A stretch of DNA of 6,195 nt, taken from NCBI GenBank assembly GCA_025929655.1, contig JAICPV010000148.1, forward strand, positions 1 to 6,195. Reading direction: 5' to 3'. The notes below the pieces were generated by a model. That model saw nothing but the letters and a program-made list of their open reading frames with translations. It ran no database searches and was not told the DNA's origin. The position numbers and the translations under genes were made by a program. The stretch is from Pyrinomonadaceae bacterium (GTDB lineage: Bacteria > Acidobacteriota > Blastocatellia > Pyrinomonadales > Pyrinomonadaceae). The stretch's first letter is position 1; the number at the start of each line of letters is the position of its first letter. Below are positions 1 to 3,660 of the stretch, one piece after another.

Positions 1-323
1 GCAAATTTCTTCATATCCTGTACCATCGATCTGTCGTTTTTCAGCATCTTCAACGTCGCATCGAAAACGACCCCTGCGTCCGGGTGCTCCGGCCGGGCAA
101 TGCTGTAATGCATCCATTTCCCGTCCCGACGGCCAGTCACCAGGCCGGCTCTCTTCAGATAGGCCAGATGCCGCGAGATCTTGGGATTATTTGTACCGAG
201 TGCCCCCGCAAAGAAGCAAACGCAGACTTCCCCGTCGCGCATCAGGTTCAATAACCTCAGCCGCGTTTTATCGGCCAATGCTGAGAAAAAGAGTTCTGCG
301 TCGAAAGATTTTTCCCTGTTCAT
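1..323 (-). CDS. arsR: ArsR-family metalloregulatory repressor, 3' end cut by the window edge
   Basis: This gene encodes a winged-helix repressor of the ArsR/SmtB family, expected to dimerise, hold the ars operators when metal-free and let go on binding As(III) or a similar soft metalloid. The 107 codons visible begin MNREKSFDAELFFSALADKT. The helix-turn-helix is recognisable around residues 44-62 (NNPKISRHLAYLKRAGLV), followed by the wing (GRRDGKWMHYSI, about 64-75). The metal site is the CVC at residues 34-36, in the place of the ELCVCDL motif of classic ArsR. Only these two cysteines are seen there; the third Cys of the E. coli-type site is replaced within CVCFF. There is no stop before base 1, but family members are about 100-120 residues, so little is missing. 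No Shine-Dalgarno precedes the ATG; seven T residues do, and a -10-like box lies 6 nt upstream, so a leaderless mRNA is likely. The divergent placement against the ars operon supports autoregulation and control of that operon. The family call is firm; the exact inducer is inferred. Confidence 0.93.
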   Translation of the reverse strand, partial: MNREKSFDAELFFSALADKTRLRLLNLMRDGEVCVCFFAGALGTNNPKISRHLAYLKRAGLVTGRRDGKWMHYSIARPEHPDAGVVFDATLKMLKNDRSMVQDMKKF

Positions 324-329
324 AAAAAA

Positions 330-358
330 ATTGTATCACAGAACATTTATGTCTTGAC
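330..358 (-). promoter_or_regulatory. Possible leaderless promoter of arsR
   Basis: Read on the minus strand, TACAAT (335-330) is a good -10 box, and GTCAAG (358-353) sits 17 bp upstream as a weak -35. A start 7 nt past the -10 box would fall on base 323, the A of the arsR ATG, so the transcript would have no leader. The weak -35 is buried in the 347-362 dyad, which would allow autorepression. This is inferred from spacing only. Confidence 0.45.
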
Positions 359-362
359 ATAA
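347..362. promoter_or_regulatory. Probable ArsR operator 1 (perfect 7-bp inverted repeat)
   Basis: TTATGTC-TT-GACATAA is a perfect dyad with a 2-bp centre. It covers the -35 box of the ars operon promoter (354-359) and the -35 region of the divergent arsR promoter. Occupancy by the dimeric ArsR encoded next door would block both. It shares the pattern TTATG-N6-CRTAA with a second dyad 47 bp downstream, centre to centre. The dyad is seen in the sequence; binding by this ArsR is inferred. Confidence 0.7.
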
Positions 363-382
363 TTATTAAACAGGCATATGCT
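354..382 (+). promoter_or_regulatory. Sigma-70-type promoter of the ars operon
   Basis: TTGACA (354-359) is followed after exactly 17 bp by TATGCT (377-382), giving a near-consensus housekeeping promoter with a start expected near 389. The mRNA leader of about 48 nt reaches the AAGGAG ribosome site of the arsI gene. The -35 hexamer lies inside operator 1, and operator 2 begins just after the expected start, so both initiation and promoter clearance could be blocked by the repressor. Confidence 0.75.
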
Positions 383-390
383 CTCACTAT

Positions 391-412
391 CAATTATGGA
401 TATCCGTAATTG
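391..412. promoter_or_regulatory. Probable ArsR operator 2 / leader dyad
   Basis: Twenty-two bases read CAATTATGGAT-ATCCGTAATTG, an inverted repeat with 10 of 11 positions paired (the odd pair is T against G, which would be a wobble in RNA). Its core TTATG-N6-CGTAA (394-409) matches operator 1 (TTATG-N6-CATAA) in half-site and spacing. It starts at about +3 of the predicted ars transcript. It could be a second ArsR site or, in RNA, a hairpin in the 5' leader upstream of the ribosome site; the shared half-sites favour the operator reading. Confidence 0.6.
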
Positions 413-436
413 TGAGATGAAAAAGGAGACAAATAT

Positions 437-1006
437 ATGACCACGGCAATTAATATCTTAAAGCCCCATCTGGCGATCAATGTCCGCAATGTCGAAACGA
501 GTATCGAATTCTACAAACGGATGTTCGGCATCGAGCCGAGCAAGGTCCGCACCGGCTACGCGAAATTCGACGTCGCAGAACCTGCACTCAATTTCACTTT
601 GAACCAGATGCCGTTCGGCGAGCGGGGTGCCCTCTCGCATCTTGGCATCCAGGTCGCATCGAGTGAGGACGTCCGGGCCGTGAAAGCGAGCTGGGAAGAG
701 CGCGGCCTGCTTGCCCGCGACGAGATGCAGACGGATTGCTGCTATGCGCTGCAGGACAAAGCCTGGGTCAAGGATCCGGACGGCAACGAATGGGAAGTGT
801 TCGTGGTTCTGGAAGATAACCTGGCGAATGCTTCCGAGCGGACTGCCGGCTGCTGCATTCCAGCAGGCGAGATCAAGACTGCGGCAGAAGACGCGCTTTG
901 CGCGTGCGAGTCGGCGGCACCGGCCGAAGGCAAAGGCGCGTGCTGCGAAACCCAGGCAAAGAAATTCAATATCGAACTCGAGTCGGGATCGGCCTGCTGT
1001 GCGTGA
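437..1006 (+). CDS. arsI: ArsI/CadI-like C-As lyase (VOC-fold dioxygenase) with Cys-rich tail
   Basis: This 189-residue protein belongs to the vicinal-oxygen-chelate (glyoxalase I-like) family, type I extradiol dioxygenases. The known ArsI enzymes use Fe(II) and O2 to split the carbon-arsenic bond of trivalent organoarsenicals such as MAs(III), releasing As(III). Residues 8-126 form the VOC domain. The expected metal ligands are His11 (KPHLAINV), His68 (SHLGIQV) and Glu120 (DGNEWEVF). The vicinal pair Cys101-Cys102 (TDCCYA) corresponds to the arsenical-binding pair of Bacillus ArsI. Mycobacterial CadI, induced by cadmium, is a close relative, so a broader thiophilic role is possible. After residue 130 comes a low-complexity tail with Cys139-Cys140, Cys155, Cys157, Cys169-Cys170 and Cys187-Cys188, ending CCA. 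The ATG has AGGAGA 7 nt upstream. This is the first gene of the operon, 14 bp before the next. No ArsM is visible, so its substrate would come from outside the cell or from elsewhere in the genome. Confidence 0.88.
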   Translation: MTTAINILKPHLAINVRNVETSIEFYKRMFGIEPSKVRTGYAKFDVAEPALNFTLNQMPFGERGALSHLGIQVASSEDVRAVKASWEERGLLARDEMQTDCCYALQDKAWVKDPDGNEWEVFVVLEDNLANASERTAGCCIPAGEIKTAAEDALCACESAAPAEGKGACCETQAKKFNIELESGSACCA

Positions 1007-1020
1007 TCGGGAGGCGGAAA

Positions 1021-1227
1021 ATGGATAACATCTCGACGTCAATTATTGGAAGCGCTAACGACAGACGCCGGACCTGTTCCATTCCAACCAAGTGCGACAG
1101 GTCCGAAAGCGAATCATTCGACGAGATCATGGGCCGCGAATGGGAAGAGCTTGTGATCAGATTTGACAAGAACAAAAACGATTACGTTTTCAAGACGGCC
1201 TGTTGCCCCGGAGCACCGGCGTGTTAA
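1021..1227 (+). CDS. Small Cys-rich protein of unknown function in the ars operon
   Basis: I do not recognise this 68-residue protein. The start is set by GGGAGG (1009-1014) six nt before ATG 1021; an in-frame ATG at 898 exists but lies inside arsI and has no such site. The sequence is soluble-looking with no signal peptide or membrane segment. A polar N-terminal part carries Cys19 and Cys25 (TCSIPTKC). Residues 32-48 (SFDEIMGREWEELVIRF) look like an amphipathic helix, and a basic segment leads to the C-terminal motif TACCPGAPAC with Cys61, Cys62 and Cys68. Five cysteines in 68 residues, placed between arsI and a Cys-tailed membrane protein, suggest As(III) or soft-metal binding, perhaps as a chaperone or buffer. 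It shows no resemblance that I can see to the ArsD metallochaperone apart from the CC pair. Gaps of 14 and 21 bp to its neighbours indicate co-transcription. The coding call is good; the function is speculative. Confidence 0.72.
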   Translation: MDNISTSIIGSANDRRRTCSIPTKCDRSESESFDEIMGREWEELVIRFDKNKNDYVFKTACCPGAPAC

Positions 1228-1248
1228 CGAGCTTTTGAGGAGGAACTT

Positions 1249-1851
1249 ATGATGGATCATCTGGTTATCGCCGGTTTCGTTTTTCTAAATCTGTTCATGA
1301 TCGTGGGCGCGGTCGATCTTTTCTATTTCCACATCTGGAAGTACAAGCTCCATACGCGGCCCGAATCGTTGTATGAGCATAAGCTGCACATGGCCTTCGC
1401 GTTTCTGATGGTGCCGCTGGCGTATTTTCTTTATTTTCAGAATTCCGGCGGGTGGGCGCTCTGGGCGGCGGCATTTTTTGTGATCGCTGCGCTGTCGACA
1501 GAAATGCTCGACGTTTTCATAGAGGGAGACAGCCGCGCCTCATTGGGCGGCCTGTCGACGGGCGAATACTCGATCCATGTCGCGGCGACGATCCTGAAAG
1601 TAGCGTCGTTCGCTCTCATGTTCGCGTCGAAGCCGGCGGCGGCCTGGGACCTTTGGGCCCCTATCGTTCAGGGCGAGTACGGATCCATGGCGGAGATGAT
1701 CGCCTTGCAGGTGATGATCGGGAGTGGGCTCGTGGGGATCTTGCATTTGGCACTACTACATCCACGGATCGCTGCGATCAATTGCAAGGCGGTTTGCGGC
1801 GTTGCAGGCTGCTCGCGTTTTGCCTGCTGCACATCGAGCGCGGCGAAATGA
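1249..1851 (+). CDS. Five-helix inner-membrane protein with cysteine-rich cytoplasmic tail, unknown function
   Basis: This is a 200-residue integral membrane protein that I cannot assign to a named family. The strong GAGGAGG (1237-1243) serves either ATG 1249 or the adjacent ATG 1252. Hydrophobic segments lie at about 5-27, 47-63, 69-90, 107-127 and 147-170. The basic loop 28-46 (WKYKLHTRPESLYEHK) and the basic C-terminus argue for N-out, C-in topology. Histidines 28, 35, 44 and 47 with Glu43 cluster at the first cytoplasmic loop, and Glu85, Asp88 and His110 lie in or near helices 3 and 4; this could form a metal or heme site. All five cysteines fall in the last 22 residues (Cys179, 183, 188, 193, 194), with none elsewhere, making a tail suited to soft-metal binding. 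It overlaps the aquaporin start by ATGA, so translation is coupled. It is not Acr3 (about ten helices), ArsB or ArsP by size. A role as an arsenical transporter component or sensor is inference from context. Confidence 0.85.
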   Translation: MMDHLVIAGFVFLNLFMIVGAVDLFYFHIWKYKLHTRPESLYEHKLHMAFAFLMVPLAYFLYFQNSGGWALWAAAFFVIAALSTEMLDVFIEGDSRASLGGLSTGEYSIHVAATILKVASFALMFASKPAAAWDLWAPIVQGEYGSMAEMIALQVMIGSGLVGILHLALLHPRIAAINCKAVCGVAGCSRFACCTSSAAK

Positions 1852-2543
1852 AAGCAAATATATCGCGCAAGCTGGTTTCCGAGTTTTTAGGTACGGCCAT
1901 GCTGCTCGCCGCCGTGGTCGGTTCGGGAATCATGGCCGAGCGCCTTTCAGCCGGCAACAACGGCATAGCGCTCCTGGCAAACACGATCGCGACCGGTTCG
2001 TCCCTTGTTGCTCTTATCCTAACTTTCGGCCCGATCTCGGGTGCTCATTTCAATCCTGTCGTTTCTATATGCGACGCATTCCAGGGCGGAATCTCGATCC
2101 GGGAAGCGTCGCTATATCTTGCTGCTCAGATCGCGGGTGCTGTAACGGGCGTGATCGTTGCGAACGCGATGTTCGATCTGCCGTTATTTTTTACATCTAC
2201 AAAGGTGAGGACCGGATCCTCGCAATGGCTGGGCGAATTTGTCGCGACCTTCGGCTTGATGGCCGTGATATGGGGAGTTACTCGATCGCAAAGGCCGATC
2301 GTGGTTCCGTTCGCAGTGGCCGCGTATATTTCGGCCGCATATTGGTTCACTTCGTCAACTTCGTTCGCCAATCCGGCCGTAACGATCGCACGTTCGCTAA
2401 GCGATACATTTGCAGGGATCCGGCCGGCCGACGCTCCGGCTTTCATCGTTGCCCAATTCGCAGGCGGGATCGCTGCGACGTTTTTATTCCGATGGCTAAT
2501 ACCGCTTGAACCGCAAAAGGTACTAATGCCGCACGAGGAATAG
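1848..2543 (+). CDS. aqpS: AqpS-like aquaglyceroporin (MIP family), probable arsenite channel
   Basis: This 231-residue protein is of the major intrinsic protein family, six helices plus two half-helices. Both signature loops are present: HFNPVVS (Asn69-Pro70-Val71, a variant of NPA) and FANPAVTIARS (Asn175-Pro176-Ala177). The residue after the second NPA, normally the Arg of the aromatic/arginine selectivity filter, is Val178. From memory, the arsenite-conducting AqpS of Sinorhizobium meliloti has the same kind of replacement, which widens the filter for uncharged As(OH)3. ATG 1848 is chosen because SRKLVSEFLGT at residues 6-16 is the usual MIP N-terminus and because it forms an ATGA overlap with the upstream stop. 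The longer frame back to 1452 only shadows the membrane gene. No strong ribosome site is seen, fitting translational coupling. Next to arsC and with no pump in view, it probably lets arsenite made by ArsC exit down its gradient. The symbol follows function and context, not a demonstrated ortholog. Confidence 0.9.
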   Translation: MKANISRKLVSEFLGTAMLLAAVVGSGIMAERLSAGNNGIALLANTIATGSSLVALILTFGPISGAHFNPVVSICDAFQGGISIREASLYLAAQIAGAVTGVIVANAMFDLPLFFTSTKVRTGSSQWLGEFVATFGLMAVIWGVTRSQRPIVVPFAVAAYISAAYWFTSSTSFANPAVTIARSLSDTFAGIRPADAPAFIVAQFAGGIAATFLFRWLIPLEPQKVLMPHEE

Positions 2544-2547
2544 GAGA

Positions 2548-2931
2548 ATGAAACGATTTCTTTTTGTTTGTGTCGAAAATTCCTGTCGCAGCCAATTGGC
2601 CGAAGCGTTCGCCAGGATCTACGGAGGCGATGATGTCGAAGCCTACAGTGCGGGCTCGCGGCCGTCCGGAATCGTTAATCCAAAAGCGATCGAATCGATG
2701 CGGGAGATCGGTTACGACCTGAGCACTCACAAATCGAAATCGCTGGATGAATTGCCGGATGTTAAATGGGATTTCGTCGCGACAATGGGGTGCGGCGACG
2801 AATGCCCGTTCATCCGCGCTGCACGCCGCGAAGATTGGGGGATACCGGATCCAAAAGATATGTCTGCGGAAGATTTCAGGCGCGTGCGGGATCAGATCGC
2901 CGAAAAAGTAAAACGTATCTTAGATACTTAG
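2548..2931 (+). CDS. arsC: Arsenate reductase, low-molecular-weight phosphatase type (thioredoxin-linked)
   Basis: This 127-residue cytoplasmic enzyme has the low-molecular-weight protein tyrosine phosphatase fold and reduces arsenate to arsenite. The P-loop CX5R is Cys8-Val-Glu-Asn-Ser-Cys-Arg14, with Ser15 following. The general-acid Asp is in the DPKDM segment (Asp101 or nearby). The redox relay cysteines are Cys82 and Cys86 (MGCGDECP), matching in role Cys82 and Cys89 of Staphylococcus ArsC, though with a shorter spacer of three residues. Such enzymes are recharged by thioredoxin rather than glutaredoxin. Length is typical. The start has GAGGA (2535-2539) at a good distance inside the end of the aquaporin gene; the nearer AGGAG (2542-2546) is too close to the ATG to be the main site. 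The gap to the aquaporin is 4 bp. It is the last gene of the operon: a new promoter follows at 2979. I see no convincing hairpin terminator directly after it. Confidence 0.94.
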   Translation: MKRFLFVCVENSCRSQLAEAFARIYGGDDVEAYSAGSRPSGIVNPKAIESMREIGYDLSTHKSKSLDELPDVKWDFVATMGCGDECPFIRAARREDWGIPDPKDMSAEDFRRVRDQIAEKVKRILDT

Positions 2932-2978
2932 ACGATTCGGTTGTGCGCCTACCTTGTCACCGTTCGCCCTTATTTCAA

Positions 2979-3006
2979 TTGACTTTACGCGGTTTGGTGC
3001 TATATT
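2979..3006 (+). promoter_or_regulatory. Sigma-70-type promoter of the STAS-like gene
   Basis: TTGACT (2979-2984) and TATATT (3001-3006) are separated by 16 bp, and a start near 3013 would give a leader of about 39 nt before ATG 3052. This separates the downstream gene from the ars operon, 48 bp after the arsC stop. Confidence 0.6.
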
Positions 3007-3010
3007 GAAT

Positions 3011-3028
3011 TTGAAGCCAACACTTCAA
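3011..3028. repeat. Short inverted repeat at the transcript start
   Basis: TTGAAG-CCAACA-CTTCAA is a perfect 6-bp stem with a 6-nt loop, followed by five T residues (3029-3033). It starts at the predicted +1 of the STAS-like gene. It may be an operator, or a weak attenuator or terminator hairpin; the stem holds only two G-C pairs, so strong termination is unlikely. Confidence 0.35.
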
Positions 3029-3051
3029 TTTTTCTGTAGTTTGTTAACGCC

Positions 3052-3459
3052 ATGCCAAAACCTCCCAACGGGTCTGCGCGCAGGCCTTATGAATTGTCGT
3101 TCGAGACGCGCCCGGAGTTCCTTTATGCGAGGATCGCTGCGCCGAGCATCAACCGTGCGCTAAAACTCGACTATCTTGCCGAGGTTTTGCTCAAGTGCGC
3201 CCAGTCACGCTGCAAGCAGATACTTCTGGAGCGTGATATCCCGGCGATCATCGAGGACGAAGAATTCGAAAAAACGGTCGAGGACGTCGTCAGGGCCAGC
3301 GAAGACGTTGCGATCGCATTCGTGAACCCGCATCACGATATCGAGCAAAAGTTGAAGAAATTCATCGCGCTTGGCAAACGGCGAGGCGGACGTTTCAGAT
3401 ATTTTTCTGCCAGGGACGAAGCTGAAAAATGGCTGCAAAAGCAGGCACGGCTCAACTAA
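3052..3459 (+). CDS. STAS/SpoIIAA-like fold small protein, unknown function
   Basis: This 135-residue soluble protein alternates strands and helices in the order of a SpoIIAA-like (STAS) fold: strands at about 13-20 (YELSFETR), 23-30 (FLYARIAA), 56-63 (KQILLERD) and 87-94 (VAIAFVNP), a helix at 97-110, and a last strand and helix FRYFSARDEAEKWL at 116-129. The closing motif, aromatic-strand then D/E-EA-x-WL, is typical of the group of STAS-like proteins found as orphans in many environmental bacteria. No clear phosphorylatable Ser of the anti-sigma antagonist type stands out, so a partner-switch role cannot be claimed. The start ATG 3052 has no Shine-Dalgarno (TTTGTTAACGCC precedes it), but the first strand would be lost with any later start. 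It has its own promoter and is not clearly tied to arsenic. Fold assignment is by pattern only. Confidence 0.8.
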   Translation: MPKPPNGSARRPYELSFETRPEFLYARIAAPSINRALKLDYLAEVLLKCAQSRCKQILLERDIPAIIEDEEFEKTVEDVVRASEDVAIAFVNPHHDIEQKLKKFIALGKRRGGRFRYFSARDEAEKWLQKQARLN

Positions 3460-3488
3460 AAACCGGGCGGCTTATTCGGCTCGCCCGG
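3458..3488 (-). terminator. Intrinsic terminator for minus-strand transcription
   Basis: CCGGGCG (3463-3469) pairs perfectly with CGCCCGG (3482-3488) across a 12-nt loop. Read on the minus strand the hairpin is followed by five T residues (3462-3458). It lies about 170 bp after the stop of the dehydrogenase gene and touches the stop codon of the convergent STAS-like gene, so it would stop antisense transcription into that gene. On the plus strand no T run follows. Confidence 0.6.
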
Positions 3489-3558
3489 CAAATCCATCTG
3501 AAAGGACAATTGAAAGGGTACAAGGGGTACGCTGTTAATATCGTACCGGCTTAAAAGT

Positions 3559-3600
3559 GCGCTCTGTATTCATGAATACATTAATTAAGCGCTATTTTTT
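3559..3600 (+). terminator. Possible terminator for the STAS-like gene
   Basis: GCGCT (3559-3563) pairs with AGCGC (3588-3592), enclosing the perfect 16-bp palindrome TGTATTCATGAATACA (3565-3580), and six T residues follow at 3595-3600. This has the layout of a plus-strand intrinsic terminator, though the outer stem is only five pairs. The palindrome could also be a protein-binding site. Confidence 0.4.
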
Positions 3601-3611
3601 GGGTCGTCGGC

Positions 3612-3648
3612 AACGGCCGGAGCGAACCGACTGGTTCCACCGGCCGTT
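3612..3648 (-). terminator. Strong two-part hairpin just after the dehydrogenase stop codon
   Basis: AACGGCCGG (3612-3620) pairs with CCGGCCGTT (3640-3648) over nine bp, and inside it GAACC (3624-3628) pairs with GGTTC (3633-3637) around a 4-nt loop. It begins 12 nt after the minus-strand stop codon. No T run follows on the minus strand, so it is more a 3'-end stabilising or pausing hairpin than a classic terminator; the 3458-3488 element would finish the job. Confidence 0.45.
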
Positions 3649-3660
3649 TCTATATTCGCG

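Larger units (their letters stand above)
3460..3660. other. Convergent intergenic region rich in inverted repeats, no gene seen
   Basis: These 201 bp between convergent genes hold no credible coding frame. They contain at least four separate inverted repeats: the hairpin at 3463-3488, GGTACG...CGTACC at 3526-3531/3542-3547, the 16-bp palindrome TGTATTCATGAATACA at 3565-3580 nested in a GCGCT/AGCGC stem, and a two-part hairpin at 3612-3648. A tandem pair GGGTAC-AA-GGGGTAC lies at 3517-3530. Most of this is explicable as transcription termination from both sides. Confidence 0.6.

Noticed and set aside
898..1020. Longer 109-residue version of the small Cys-rich protein
   Set aside because: The upstream ATG is inside arsI without a ribosome site, whereas ATG 1021 has GGGAGG at ideal distance and fits operon spacing.
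458..1042. 194-codon open frame antisense to arsI
   Set aside because: It has no ribosome site, its product shows no recognisable motif, and it lies fully across a gene with clear catalytic residues; it is a shadow of GC-rich third positions.
1452..1847. Possible N-terminal extension of the aquaporin to a start at 1452
   Set aside because: The extension translates to an Arg/Gly/Asp-rich non-membrane stretch out of frame with the real membrane protein gene, while residues from 1848 match the normal MIP N-terminus and form an ATGA overlap.
1724..2509. 261-codon plus-strand frame across the aquaporin
   Set aside because: Its product is Arg/Cys-rich without any domain and runs in another frame through the well-supported channel gene.
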